Source of the DNA: Allofrancisella inopinata
Lineage (GTDB): Bacteria > Pseudomonadota > Gammaproteobacteria > Francisellales > Francisellaceae
Length of the DNA stretch: 64,000 bases
Assembly: GCF_012222965.1 (NCBI RefSeq)
Contig: NZ_CP038241.1
Span: forward strand, 62,001 to 126,000
Direction of reading: 5' to 3'
The notes under the pieces are model-generated. The model had not been told where the DNA came from, ran no database searches, and saw only the letters and a list, made by a program, of their open reading frames with translations. The translations under genes and the position numbers were made by a program. Below, one piece after another: positions 47,550 to 57,156 of the stretch. How positions within the stretch are numbered: the stretch's first letter is position 1; the number at the start of each line of letters is the position of its first letter.

Positions 47550-48806
47550 ATGGGCTTCGGAAGTAGTAATTTTTGTGCAGTTGATTTAGGTTCTCACAAG
47601 ATCACAGTAGCTATAGGTCAGATGGTTGAAAACGATACCATTAAAATACTAGGGGTCAGCCAAAAAAAATCAAAGGGTATAAAACAAGGCTCAGTAATAA
47701 ACCTTGAAATGGCTATGGAAACTCTTAGCGAAGCTTTAGATGAAGCAAAAAGCATAGCTGGAGTTGATACTAAAGATATCACCTTAGGTCTGAGTGCGCC
47801 TAGTATCAAGGGTTTTAACTCTTATGGTTTGGCAGCAGTAGAAAATGGAGAGGTTGCTATTGAAGATTTGGCCATGGCAATTAAGACTGCTAAAGCTGTA
47901 CCTATGTCAGCAGATACAGAAATGCTTCATGTTTTGCAAAGGGATTATGTAGTAGACGGCCAGTCAGGGGTCACAGAACCAATAGGCATGTTTGCTGTAA
48001 GGTTAGAATCAAATGTACATATAGTAGTTATCTCATCTCGTTTATTACAAAATGTTAGAAAATGTATTTCAAACTGTGGCTATAAGATAAACAATATAGT
48101 TGTAGAGCAGCTGGCTTCAAGTGAGGCTATTCTTACAGATAGTGAAAAAGAAATGGGTGTTTGTTTAGTAAACATCGGCGCTGATACAACAAGTTTTTCA
48201 GTTTTTTCAGACAACGGTATTTGCTACACATCGACTGTCCCAGCTGGTGGAAACAACATTTCATCTGATATATCTAAAGTATTTAAACTTCCAATAGAAG
48301 CAGCAGAGAGCTTAAAGTTACAATACGGATATGCAGCAAGTAAGTATTTAAAAAATCCAGATGAGAAGATAGATATTCCAAACTCTTTGGGAAATGCTAA
48401 AAAAAGAATATCTTTACAAGATTTATCATTAGTTATAGAAGCCCGGGTAGAAGAAATATTTAGATCTTTGTATGATGAATTAGAAGTTAATGGTTTGCTT
48501 GAACTTATGCCATCAGGGATAGTTTTCACAGGTGGTGGCGCTAAACTAAAGGGATTGGCTAGGCTTGCTTTAGATATGTTTAAGTTACCTGCAGCAAGAG
48601 TTGGGGGGCCTATAGAGGTTTCTGGAGCAAATGAGGTTGTCCATAACCCGTCATATGCTACAGTCGTAGGCTTGCTTAAATATGCTAGTGAGCATGACCA
48701 CTGTAAATTAGTTGAGTCAAAAGTAGAAGAAGAAACAACAAAAGAAAATAAGCCTAAGAAAAAAATTGTTTCTTCAGTAAAAGGGTGGTTTTCTAATAAT
48801 TTTTAA
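47550..48806 (+). CDS. ftsA: Cell division protein FtsA
   Basis: Actin-fold ATPase that tethers FtsZ to the membrane. 418 residues: AVDLGSHKITVAIGQ (phosphate 1), GADTTSFSVFSDNG (phosphate 2), IVFTGGGAKLKGL (adenosine loop), and the C-terminal amphipathic targeting helix ending VKGWFSNNF after a basic linker. The AAGG ribosome site lies 8 bp before the ATG. Confidence 0.97.
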   Translation: MGFGSSNFCAVDLGSHKITVAIGQMVENDTIKILGVSQKKSKGIKQGSVINLEMAMETLSEALDEAKSIAGVDTKDITLGLSAPSIKGFNSYGLAAVENGEVAIEDLAMAIKTAKAVPMSADTEMLHVLQRDYVVDGQSGVTEPIGMFAVRLESNVHIVVISSRLLQNVRKCISNCGYKINNIVVEQLASSEAILTDSEKEMGVCLVNIGADTTSFSVFSDNGICYTSTVPAGGNNISSDISKVFKLPIEAAESLKLQYGYAASKYLKNPDEKIDIPNSLGNAKKRISLQDLSLVIEARVEEIFRSLYDELEVNGLLELMPSGIVFTGGGAKLKGLARLALDMFKLPAARVGGPIEVSGANEVVHNPSYATVVGLLKYASEHDHCKLVESKVEEETTKENKPKKKIVSSVKGWFSNNF

Positions 48807-48847
48807 GATAGTGATATAGGTAAATATATAAATGAAGGAGTGTAAAT

Positions 48848-49990
48848 ATGTTTGACTTTAATGATTCAATGATTTCAAATGCTGTAATTAAAGTAATCGG
48901 CGTTGGCGGTGGTGGCGGTAACGCTGTTCAGCATATGTGTGATGAGGTTACAGATGTTGAATTTTTTGCTTTAAATACTGATGGTCAAGCTTTGTCAAAG
49001 TCAAAAGTTCAAAATGTACTACAAATAGGTACAAATTTGACTAAGGGGCTGGGAGCTGGTGCAAATCCAGAAATCGGTAAGAGAGCAGCTACAGAAGATA
49101 GAGCTAAGATAGAGCAACTATTAGAAGGTGCTGATATGGTTTTTATTACTGCTGGTATGGGAGGTGGTACTGGTACGGGTGGCGCCCCAGTTGTTGCAGA
49201 GGTTGCAAAAGATATGGGTGTACTTACAGTTGCTGTAGTTACTAAGCCTTTCCCATTTGAAGGACCTAGAAGAATGAAAGCAGCTGAGTTAGGAATTGAA
49301 GAATTAACTAAACATGTGGATTCAATAATCACAGTCCCAAATGAAAAGCTACTTAGTGTTTTAGGAAAAGAAGCTAGTTTAATAGATGCTTTTAATGCGG
49401 CTAATGATGTTTTAGGAAATGCTGTTAAAGGAGTTTCTGAGTTAATAACTAGACCAGGTTTGATAAACGTTGACTTTGCTGATGTTAGGGCTGTTATGAC
49501 TAATATGGGTCTAGCTATGATGGGTATGGGTGAGGCATCTGGTGAAAATAGAGCAAGAGAGGCAGCAGAAGCTGCGATTTCAAGCCCTCTTTTAGAAGAT
49601 ATTAATCTAGATGGTGCTAAAGGTGTAATAGTGAATATTACAGCCGGTATGGATATGTCTATAGGGGAGTTTGAGGAAGTTGGAGAGGTTATTAGATCTT
49701 TCATTTCTGATGATGCTATTGTTATAGCAGGTACAGTTATTGATCCTGATATAACTGATTCTATGAAAGTGACAGTTGTTGTTACTGGTATAGAAAAAGT
49801 ATCTATGAAGAAAGGTTTTGGTCTAGAAAAAGGTGCTCACCACTCTCAAAGAGAAATTTCTTCTGAAAGAGCAGCACCAGCTGCTTCTTTCCTAAGAAGG
49901 GAAGCAGAAGTTGCTACTAGTATCACTCCTGGTTCTGGATCTGATGATGCTAATAAATCAGATATACCTAGTTTCTTAAGAAGAAAGTAG
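48848..49990 (+). CDS. ftsZ: Cell division protein FtsZ
   Basis: Tubulin-like GTPase forming the Z ring. 380 residues: [20 protein letters not shown]-binding [17 protein letters not shown]7 loop NVDFADVR, and the conserved C-terminal peptide DIPSFLRRK that binds FtsA/ZipA. The AAGGAG ribosome site is ideal. Confidence 0.98.
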   Translation: MFDFNDSMISNAVIKVIGVGGGGGNAVQHMCDEVTDVEFFALNTDGQALSKSKVQNVLQIGTNLTKGLGAGANPEIGKRAATEDRAKIEQLLEGADMVFITAGMGGGTGTGGAPVVAEVAKDMGVLTVAVVTKPFPFEGPRRMKAAELGIEELTKHVDSIITVPNEKLLSVLGKEASLIDAFNAANDVLGNAVKGVSELITRPGLINVDFADVRAVMTNMGLAMMGMGEASGENRAREAAEAAISSPLLEDINLDGAKGVIVNITAGMDMSIGEFEEVGEVIRSFISDDAIVIAGTVIDPDITDSMKVTVVVTGIEKVSMKKGFGLEKGAHHSQREISSERAAPAASFLRREAEVATSITPGSGSDDANKSDIPSFLRRK

Positions 49991-50033
49991 CCACAAGATT
50001 AGTTAAATAAGGCTATAAAGAGAGAAGATGCTT

Positions 50034-50891
50034 ATGAAACAAAAAACCTTAGCAAATGAGTTTTCTGTAACAGGAATAGGCTTGCATTCTGGAGTTAACG
50101 TTTCTATGATAGTTAAACCTGCAGCTGTTGATACAGGTATAGTTTTTCGTAGAGCTGACTTACAACCAGTAATAGATATTAAGGTTGCCCCATCAAATAT
50201 TAAAGAGGCTATTATGTGTACTCTTTTAACTAAAGATGGTGATCAAAGTTTATCTATCTCTACAATTGAGCATTTGATGTCTGCTTTTGCGATGTTTGAA
50301 ATAGATAACGTTTTGATAGAAGTCAATGCTCCAGAATTACCAGTTATGGACGGTAGTTCTCATGATTTTGTTAATTTATTAAAACAAGTCGGCATACTTG
50401 AGCAAAATGCAGCTAGAAAAGGTATCAAAATTTTAAAGCCAGTAAGAGTCGAGGATGAGGATAAATTCGCAGAGGTATTACCAAGCGATAGTCTTAAGTA
50501 TGAGTTTAAGATTAAATGGGACCACCCTGTAATTGCAGCTACTAGTGATCATATAGTTTTTGAATATAACCTTGATGAATATATTAAGATGATTTCAAAA
50601 GCTAGAACTTTTGGTTTTTATGAGCAACTTGCTTATTTGCATCAAAATAATCTTGCAAAGGGTGCTTCTTTAGATAATGCCGTTGGTATTACAAATGAAG
50701 GAGTTTTGAATGAAGGTGGGTTACGATATGCAGATGAATTTGTAAGACATAAGCTATTGGATGCAATTGGTGATTTTTATGTTGGAGGCTATATACTAGG
50801 GCATTTTAATTGCTATAAGTCTGGACATACTCTTAATAATAAACTTTTACATGCTATCTTTGCTGATAAAGATGCATGGGAATATATTTAA
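50034..50891 (+). CDS. lpxC: UDP-3-O-acyl-GlcNAc deacetylase LpxC
   Basis: Zinc enzyme for the committed step of lipid A synthesis. 285 residues from ATG 50034 (MKQKTLANEFSVTG), which fits the AGAGAG ribosome site; ATG 50028 would add two residues. Zinc-ligand blocks STIEHLMSAF and RHKLLDAIGDFYVGG and the catalytic His in KSGHTLNNKLL are present. It lacks about 20 C-terminal residues found in E. coli LpxC. Its stop codon lies inside the TTAAT duplication of a MITE. Confidence 0.97.
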   Translation: MKQKTLANEFSVTGIGLHSGVNVSMIVKPAAVDTGIVFRRADLQPVIDIKVAPSNIKEAIMCTLLTKDGDQSLSISTIEHLMSAFAMFEIDNVLIEVNAPELPVMDGSSHDFVNLLKQVGILEQNAARKGIKILKPVRVEDEDKFAEVLPSDSLKYEFKIKWDHPVIAATSDHIVFEYNLDEYIKMISKARTFGFYEQLAYLHQNNLAKGASLDNAVGITNEGVLNEGGLRYADEFVRHKLLDAIGDFYVGGYILGHFNCYKSGHTLNNKLLHAIFADKDAWEYI

Positions 50892-50892
50892 T

Positions 50893-51029
50893 GGGAGTGT
50901 TGCAAACTAAAATTATATGTTTCTAACTGTGTTAAAAATATTCTCAAAATGCTCATTTATTACATGTAAACTGCGCTTTTTCGAATATTTTTGCCTTGTT
51001 ACCATCTAATTCCAGCTTGCAACAGCCCC
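50893..51029 (+). mobile_element. MITE copy 2 (137 bp) inserted between the lpxC and dnaX stops
   Basis: Same element as at 14161, with a 4-bp internal deletion near the right end and a G at position 5 (GGGAGTG). TTAAT duplications lie at 50888-50892 and 51030-51034. The left duplication supplies the lpxC TAA, the right one the dnaX stop (TTA on the plus strand). Confidence 0.9.
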
Positions 51030-52643
51030 TTAATCGGTCAAAATTATATTTTCATCTTTTATATTGATTTGTAACTTTTCTTTTATAAGTTTTACATTTT
51101 GGTTACTATGAATTTTTTCTATAGCATTATCTTTTTTTATCTCAGCTGGTGATTTCTGACTTGTTACAATATTACTATCAGGTAGATTTTTAATATTTAG
51201 TTCAAAGCTGGAGTTGTTCAAGTGCTTACTAATATTTGCTTGTAGTTTCGCTATACTTTGAGGATCAAGTTCTAAGATTTTTTTAGCATCTTCATTAAGT
51301 TGGATATCATAAGAATCCCCATTAATTTTTAGTAAGTTGCTGTTGAAAGCCAGTGTTTTTGTAAAACCTTTAAGGTACATTTTATTTAATAATTCAAACC
51401 ATAGCTTATCAAGAGAGTCTTTAGTATATTCTTTATTAATAGGTTTTTGGTCACTACTTTTTAAGTCAGGATTTGAAAGTTGTTGCTTTAATTCAGAGAA
51501 GTTTTTTTTAGTAGTATTTATAGTTGTTTCTGAATAGTCAGATCTAGAATTATTTAAGTTTTTTTTTTGGAACGCTATTAGTCTAAGTATAGCCATGGTT
51601 ATACCAGTTTCAAAGCTAGGCGCTAGAGAAATATCTTTTTTTGCAGAAATTGTTAGTTGATATAAAAAATGAGCTTGCTCAGTAGATATTTTATTAAGTA
51701 CTTTGTTAATTATATCTACACTAATATTATTGGTTGCATCAAGGCTTTTAGTTAGACTATATACACAACAGCTAAACCAGATTTCAGCTATTTTATCTAG
51801 TATAGCTTCAGCATTATTCTCAGAAAGAGAAAGGTTTTTGATAGTAGGTAATATGGCATTTGGACTGTCGTCTATGATAGCGTTTATTATATTATATATT
51901 TCTTCATTATCGACAATACCAAGCATTTGCTTTACTTTGAGTTGCTCTATCTTGCCATTACAAAAGCTAATTGCTTGATCAAGTAGACTTAAAGCATCTC
52001 TAAGGCTGCCTTTAGCATAGTATGCTATGTAGTCTAAAGATTGCTCATCTGAGCAGATATTTTCTTTAGATAAAACCTCTTTAAGCTGGGATTTGATATC
52101 TAGCTGAGATATGTGTTTAAGATGTAATTGTATGCATCTAGAAAGTATGGTTACTGGTATTTTATGGTAATCAGTTGTTGCTAAGATGAATTTTACGTAC
52201 TCAGGGGGCTCTTCGAGAGTTTTTAATAGAGCGTTAAAACTTTGTTTAGACAACATATGGATCTCATCGATTAAATATACTTTGTATCTACCTTGTGAAG
52301 GCATATATTGAATATTATCTAAAATCTCTTTTGTTTCCTCTACTCCAGTGCGTGAGGCAGCATCAATTTCGATTAAATCGATAAAGCTGTTATTATTTAT
52401 TGCTAAGCAGTTTTCACAATCATTACATGGCTCAGCTGTTACACCTGTTTTGCAATTTAGGCATTTGGCAAGTAGCCTACCAAGGGTAGTTTTACCGACT
52501 CCTCTGGTGCCTGTAAATAGGTAAGCGTGGTGCACTTTTTGAGTTTCAAGAGCATGTATTAAGCTATTAAGAGCATGCTGTTGTCCAGCTACTTCTGAAA
52601 AAGATTTGGGTCTATATTTGCGTGCTAGTGCTTGGTATGACAT
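51030..52643 (-). CDS. dnaX: DNA polymerase III tau subunit DnaX
   Basis: Clamp-loader ATPase. 537 residues: Walker A GTRGVGKTTLGR, a four-Cys zinc module (CLNCKTG...CNDCENC), DEIHMLSKQSF, and sensor TILSRCIQLHL with SRC. Domain III ends near residue 355 and is followed by a variable tail that should bind polymerase alpha and DnaB. An A10 run at codons 359-362 marks this boundary, and slippage there would yield a gamma-like form. Convergent with lpxC. Confidence 0.96.
   Translation of the reverse strand: MSYQALARKYRPKSFSEVAGQQHALNSLIHALETQKVHHAYLFTGTRGVGKTTLGRLLAKCLNCKTGVTAEPCNDCENCLAINNNSFIDLIEIDAASRTGVEETKEILDNIQYMPSQGRYKVYLIDEIHMLSKQSFNALLKTLEEPPEYVKFILATTDYHKIPVTILSRCIQLHLKHISQLDIKSQLKEVLSKENICSDEQSLDYIAYYAKGSLRDALSLLDQAISFCNGKIEQLKVKQMLGIVDNEEIYNIINAIIDDSPNAILPTIKNLSLSENNAEAILDKIAEIWFSCCVYSLTKSLDATNNISVDIINKVLNKISTEQAHFLYQLTISAKKDISLAPSFETGITMAILRLIAFQKKNLNNSRSDYSETTINTTKKNFSELKQQLSNPDLKSSDQKPINKEYTKDSLDKLWFELLNKMYLKGFTKTLAFNSNLLKINGDSYDIQLNEDAKKILELDPQSIAKLQANISKHLNNSSFELNIKNLPDSNIVTSQKSPAEIKKDNAIEKIHSNQNVKLIKEKLQINIKDENIILTD
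51559..51568 (-). other. A10 slippery run in dnaX, candidate gamma-forming site
   Basis: The dnaX coding strand reads CAA AAA AAA AAC TTA AAT AA. One extra A, or a -1 ribosomal slip, gives CTT AAA TAA; one fewer A gives ACT TAA. Both alternative frames stop within three codons of the run, producing a product of about 360 residues that ends at domain III. Confidence 0.7.
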
Positions 52644-52833
52644 TTATATAATTTAATAAAAAGAACTTTACTAAAATAATATCAAAGTTAAAGCAAAAGA
52701 ATAAGGTCTTAAAGTATCAAATTAATAACTTTAAGTGTATTAAATAAGATAATATGTCTACATTCTTCTACAAAATTTACGCGATGCAGTAAAGATTAGT
52801 AAGCTTGTTTTAATGATTATTTTGTTATAGGTA

Positions 52834-53799
52834 TTAATAGTCGAAGTAATCATCTTTACTTTTTCTCATGATAGGGGTACCTTTTTTACTTTTTCTCATA
52901 ATAGGGGCACGGTCACTTTTAAATGTTGCGCTTATTGGCTTATTAAAAATAGCAAAATCATCTTTTGGCTTCCCATATTGATACCTATAGCTATAGTCTG
53001 CATTTCTAGGGTTTTGTCTATTTTGTCTATCAACGTATTCTTCAAATGACAGAGGCCTAGTACTATTTACACCTGGTTTAATTGGTTGAACTTGTGGTGA
53101 GTATAGCTGAGCCAACCTAGGGTTTTTATTTAGAAACTCAACGAGTTGCTCATTAGAGAAACTAATAAACGTAAGTGTTGATCCGAATCTACTATATTCG
53201 TTATCTTTTCCTTTTTTGAATCTGTTAGTATCTACTGTAGGCATGCGTTGAGGGTCATCGTGTTCATCATAAAGATTGAAACCTTTTCCAGTTTGAGCAT
53301 CTATGAACCAAGTGCGGCACCCATCGTAAAATGCTGCGTACCAGTGAGTTCCTTCCGCGATGGAAACAATCACACAATTAGTTTCATATTTTATACAATG
53401 TAAATATACAGCATAGTCTGCTTGTAGTCGATGATACCCCAGAATTTTACGATAACCTTCTCCTTGGCCCATTTTATATTTATTAATAGGCCCGTCTTTT
53501 TCTAGCTGTAATTCTGATGTGGTATCACTATAAAGACCATTATATATAAATGTGCTAATTGGCATAAATCCATTATCATTATCCATAAATGACCTATTTA
53601 GCTTAAATCCCGATAAAAACATGTATACATTGAAAGCACAGTTGGAGCAATGACCGTCATAAGCCTTAGTGGTCCATCCGTATAGTGGGTTTACGGTTTT
53701 TAAAAATAGATTAGCTAAAGATCTGTCTTGGTCTACATTGTTGGGGTTTTCCAAACGAATAGAATTTAATATAAATTGGAATTTGCTGTGACAAAGCAT
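52834..53799 (-). CDS. Papain-fold (Tox-PL-like) glutamine deamidase-like protein
   Basis: 321 residues, no signal peptide. It shows a Cys-His-Asp triad in order and context like the Tox-PL/papain-fold toxin deamidases: GHCSNCAFNVYMFLSG (Cys51/Cys54, cf. NCxNC), GTHWYAAFYDG (His152) and WFIDAQTGKG (Asp167, Gln169, cf. the D-x-Q-x-G strand). The C-terminal third is disordered and basic, with a twice-repeated PIMRKSK motif at the end. It is a single gene beside an IS element, with no visible immunity or secretion gene adjacent. Likely a secreted effector or toxin; target unknown. Confidence 0.6.
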   Translation of the reverse strand: MLCHSKFQFILNSIRLENPNNVDQDRSLANLFLKTVNPLYGWTTKAYDGHCSNCAFNVYMFLSGFKLNRSFMDNDNGFMPISTFIYNGLYSDTTSELQLEKDGPINKYKMGQGEGYRKILGYHRLQADYAVYLHCIKYETNCVIVSIAEGTHWYAAFYDGCRTWFIDAQTGKGFNLYDEHDDPQRMPTVDTNRFKKGKDNEYSRFGSTLTFISFSNEQLVEFLNKNPRLAQLYSPQVQPIKPGVNSTRPLSFEEYVDRQNRQNPRNADYSYRYQYGKPKDDFAIFNKPISATFKSDRAPIMRKSKKGTPIMRKSKDDYFDY

Positions 53800-53968
53800 A
53801 AATTTCTTTCTCCAGAAGTCTTGTGTTCTATAAGAAAGTATATAAGCGCGAAGTATAACTTTATATAAGAGTATTTTAATAAGGCGTATGGGTTTTTGAT
53901 AACAGTAACAAAATCAGAAACCACATCTGGAAATCTCTTCCAACTAATTTCAAAAAAGAGGCTAATTA

Positions 53969-55165
53969 ACTGGAGTTACGGACTTTTAAATTTAAGCAGT
54001 CATTTTGAGTATTTTTTTCATTTTTATAATTTCCCTATGACTCGCTTGATTGGCGGCGATTAACATTTTCCTTTTCAACGCATAGTGATTTTTATTTGAA
54101 GCAAGTTTTAGTTTTTCAAGTTCAATAAATGCACCTATAGATAAACCTATATGGTTAAGCTGAGTAGTAATTACAGATGTAGGTGATTTAGCAAGACTAG
54201 CGTTTTGTTTTATACTTCGATGATAAACTTCTATATTCCATCTTTTTTGATAGATATCTTCTATGTGGTTACTCTCTAGGTTTAGATCATTAGTAATTAA
54301 ATAAATCTCACCTGTTGAATTGTCCCCGTTTTTGAAGACTTGGCGAGTAACCACAAGACTATATTTTATATCTTTTAAATAAATTTTCATAGCCTCATTT
54401 TCTAGCAATCCTAATTCATCTAACCTACAGTAGTTACCAGCAAGAGCATTAGCTTTACTCTTAGCAACTAAACGATTATTTGCTATACCTATTACATACG
54501 AGAGTTTATGTTTGTTAAAGAATTTCAAATTAGTTTTAGAAGCAAAATATCTATCAGCTACTATATAATCAAAACTAGAGAAATTCTTAATAATTTTCAA
54601 TATCAGTTTTCTTGCCAGTTCATTAATTGTGTAGCGTGCTTTACGCTTTAAGCGCTCCATACCTGCTTTATCTTTTTCTACTACAAAGTTTTCCTTAGTT
54701 TGTACTTCAAAGCCTACAGGAATATTAGCATCTCCAACGTGGATTAAAGCACTAATAAGATTGATGCCTTTAACTGCTCTACCTACAGAATGATCATAAA
54801 ACCAGTTTACTACCTCATTGACCATACTATCAGATTTAGGACTTATTGTATTGTCTATAGATAATATCTTTGGCTTATCTTTGTAGGCGTTTAAAATACT
54901 TTTACCTTTTAACCAGACATATTTACTTTCATAACTACCAACTTTTAACATCCGAGAAAAACTATCATGCTTTACTAGTTCATCTAACATACTTGAACAC
55001 ATTGTCGCACTTGCTTGGGAGTTTTGACATAATAAATATTCAGTATATAGATTGGCTAATTCACGTTGTTTCATTTTTAGAACATAACATAGTTGATGTA
55101 ATTATAAATTAACACATAGAAAACTTTTTCGCTTTAACTTTTTCCCAAAAGTCCGTAACTCCAGT
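53969..55165 (-). mobile_element. Complete IS4-type insertion sequence (1197 bp)
   Basis: Terminal inverted repeats ACTGGAGTTACGGACTTTT are identical over 19 bp at both ends. Flanking direct repeats AATTA (53964-53968 and 55166-55170) mark a target duplication. One intact transposase gene fills it. The right end lies exactly at the 3' end of a truncated nhaD copy. Confidence 0.92.
53992..55074 (-). CDS. IS4-type DDE transposase
   Basis: 360 residues, intact frame. DDE acids are Asp74 (LSIDNTISPK), Asp174 (YIVADRYFAS) and Glu282 in YQKRWNIEVYHRSIKQ, which matches the IS4 Y-(2)-R-(3)-E-(6)-K signature. A hydrophobic helix precedes the second Asp. Apparently functional and thus probably recent. 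Confidence 0.93.
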   Translation of the reverse strand: MKQRELANLYTEYLLCQNSQASATMCSSMLDELVKHDSFSRMLKVGSYESKYVWLKGKSILNAYKDKPKILSIDNTISPKSDSMVNEVVNWFYDHSVGRAVKGINLISALIHVGDANIPVGFEVQTKENFVVEKDKAGMERLKRKARYTINELARKLILKIIKNFSSFDYIVADRYFASKTNLKFFNKHKLSYVIGIANNRLVAKSKANALAGNYCRLDELGLLENEAMKIYLKDIKYSLVVTRQVFKNGDNSTGEIYLITNDLNLESNHIEDIYQKRWNIEVYHRSIKQNASLAKSPTSVITTQLNHIGLSIGAFIELEKLKLASNKNHYALKRKMLIAANQASHREIIKMKKILKMTA

Positions 55166-55401
55166 AATTAATAAGCAAATGCACTATGATACTAGCAAAA
55201 TAACCTATTGCGATAACCCAAGTCCACTTAAGGTGACTAATGAAGGTATATTATTAACGAAAGCTGAAAAATATCATTTTATAGTATTTGGCCTGAGTAT
55301 GTGCTGAGAATAGGCTTGGAGCAATCGATTGCATGTCTGTGTATATATACTGAGAGGCAACACCTAAGTATCCAAGTGCTGCTAAACCATGTATAGAAAT
55401 T
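55166..55401 (-). pseudogene. Truncated, internally deleted duplicate of the nhaD 3' end
   Basis: Bases 55166-55235 are identical to 57159-57228 (70 bp at the nhaD stop). About 160 bp are then missing, and 55249-55401 again matches nhaD 57390-57543 at roughly 90 percent. Homology ends at 55401. It lies in the same orientation as nhaD, on the other side of the chitinase gene. Confidence 0.9.
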
Positions 55402-55445
55402 TTCATGTAACACCTTAGCAAGAAGGGAGATTATATGAAGAAATA

Positions 55446-56993
55446 TCACTCCCCTATAGTGCGGTACCCTACACAATCTAGATGTTCAATATAACCATTT
55501 CCGTATTCAATAGTTATGTGGGATATTTTATCTAGATTAGAATAAATACCAAGTTTATCTTTACCATCTTGCATTTCTAATAAAGGAGAAGTCGTATATT
55601 TTGTAAACCATTCACTAACATCAGAAGCACCCTCTGAATTATTAATCATATTATTAATTAAGTCTTCTTTTGTAAATACATTCTCCGAGCCATTGCTATA
55701 ACTAATTACTACATTTTTAATATCAGCTCCGAATCGTACTAAATATTCAATATAGAAATTAATCCTATTCATAGCTTGATAAGTCATATTTGCCTTACAT
55801 TCAACACCGCCATTAATAAGGTTTATAGAAAGGCCAAATCCAGGCTTACCGTATTCATCCGAAAGAGTAATCCATTGTTTACTTCTGAATGTTTCTATAC
55901 TATTTTCTTTGCCGAAAGCTTCTATCATAGAAGGTTTATCAAAATCAACAGAAGGATAATAAGGTCCACAATTAGCATTTACAATAGGATTATTATTTTT
56001 ATCTCTTGTTTCTAATGTTTGGCAATTATCATGATATCTAAGTAATAAGTATGCCAAAGACGTTGTAAGACCATACTCTCCTGGAGAATATTGTTTATCG
56101 CCCTCTACTAATAATCCTGGGTTTTCTAATAATCTGAAATCACCATATAGCGCTTGTGAATAGTATTCATAATTCTCCCAATATGTTAATTGTTTTCCTC
56201 CTCTTCCATAGTAGTTTTCGTTTATGTATTTTTTCCATTGAGGGAAATTACCGCCACTTGGCTGGCTAGTAACTTTATATTGTTCGCACTCTTCTCCATT
56301 ACCACAGTTTCCTTCTTGGACTGCAGAAAATGCATATGCAGCACTAATGTTTGATTGAGAACCATCAGAGCCTCCTGTTTCTGTTGTCATATGCGCAAAA
56401 AAAGCAGCTATTTGCCTTAAATTATCTAAATCACTATCAGTCACTGCAAAATTATCCACTCTATCTCTCTCTTTGAGAGTTGATTCAACAGCAGCAGTAT
56501 TCATACTTTTTGCTTTTTGATAATTTTCTTCAGTGATATTTTTTAGGTTATCAAAGGATTTCAACAAATTATCAAGAGAATAATATTTGTCACAGCCTTT
56601 ATATATACCTTGTCCTTTTCCATTAGCTACGCATCCATTTTTATTTACCGCTTGAGCTATAAAATTTCCCCATGCTTTTTCAGGATCTTTTTTCCTTATT
56701 TTCATAAAAATTTCTTCACTGGGAAAAAACAAAGTATTGTAATATAATTCAGCTAGTTCAATTTTAGTTTTACCCGATATGTCAGTTATTTTGTGTAACA
56801 GTGGGTCAGTCGTTGCAGCTTGAGCTAAAATGTTCACAATCCCATTATCATTTTGCTTTACATTAATAGTATTAGCATACTTTGATCTATTAGTTTCTAG
56901 AATTTTGTCTTTACTGCTAGTGTTACTAGCAATAGAAAGAGAGAAATTTAAGCAAAAAAAGCTAAATAACAAACGCAATATTATACTCTTCAT
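55446..56993 (-). CDS. Secreted chitinase-like protein, glycoside hydrolase family 19
   Basis: 515 residues from ATG 56993, which gives the signal peptide MKSIILRLLFSFFCLNFSLS; an upstream ATG at 57026 lacks this advantage. The second half has the GH19 layout: HMTTETGGS (catalytic acid), AFSAVQEGNC (second Glu), YYGRGGKQLTYWENYEYY, LLENPGLL, and late FGLSINLINGGVEC. GH19 enzymes cut chitin or, in some bacteria and phages, peptidoglycan. The N-terminal 150 residues are unassigned. The gene is bracketed by direct nhaD repeats, so it looks acquired. Confidence 0.85.
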   Translation of the reverse strand: MKSIILRLLFSFFCLNFSLSIASNTSSKDKILETNRSKYANTINVKQNDNGIVNILAQAATTDPLLHKITDISGKTKIELAELYYNTLFFPSEEIFMKIRKKDPEKAWGNFIAQAVNKNGCVANGKGQGIYKGCDKYYSLDNLLKSFDNLKNITEENYQKAKSMNTAAVESTLKERDRVDNFAVTDSDLDNLRQIAAFFAHMTTETGGSDGSQSNISAAYAFSAVQEGNCGNGEECEQYKVTSQPSGGNFPQWKKYINENYYGRGGKQLTYWENYEYYSQALYGDFRLLENPGLLVEGDKQYSPGEYGLTTSLAYLLLRYHDNCQTLETRDKNNNPIVNANCGPYYPSVDFDKPSMIEAFGKENSIETFRSKQWITLSDEYGKPGFGLSINLINGGVECKANMTYQAMNRINFYIEYLVRFGADIKNVVISYSNGSENVFTKEDLINNMINNSEGASDVSEWFTKYTTSPLLEMQDGKDKLGIYSNLDKISHITIEYGNGYIEHLDCVGYRTIGE

Positions 56994-57156
56994 ACTATCA
57001 AAAATAACTCCATAATTATTTAACATTTCTTACATTGTATCAAAAAATATAATCTATGACATAAGATAAATGCTTTTAGGTTTAAAAAAATATTAGATAA
57101 ACAAAGATAAAACGTTATTATAATCTTCTCCTATTAAGCAAAATCCGTTTATTTGT

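Noticed and set aside
49009..49704. Long minus-strand open frame inside ftsZ (231 codons)
   Set aside because: It is the antisense shadow of ftsZ, a product of its codon usage, with no ribosome site or protein-like composition.
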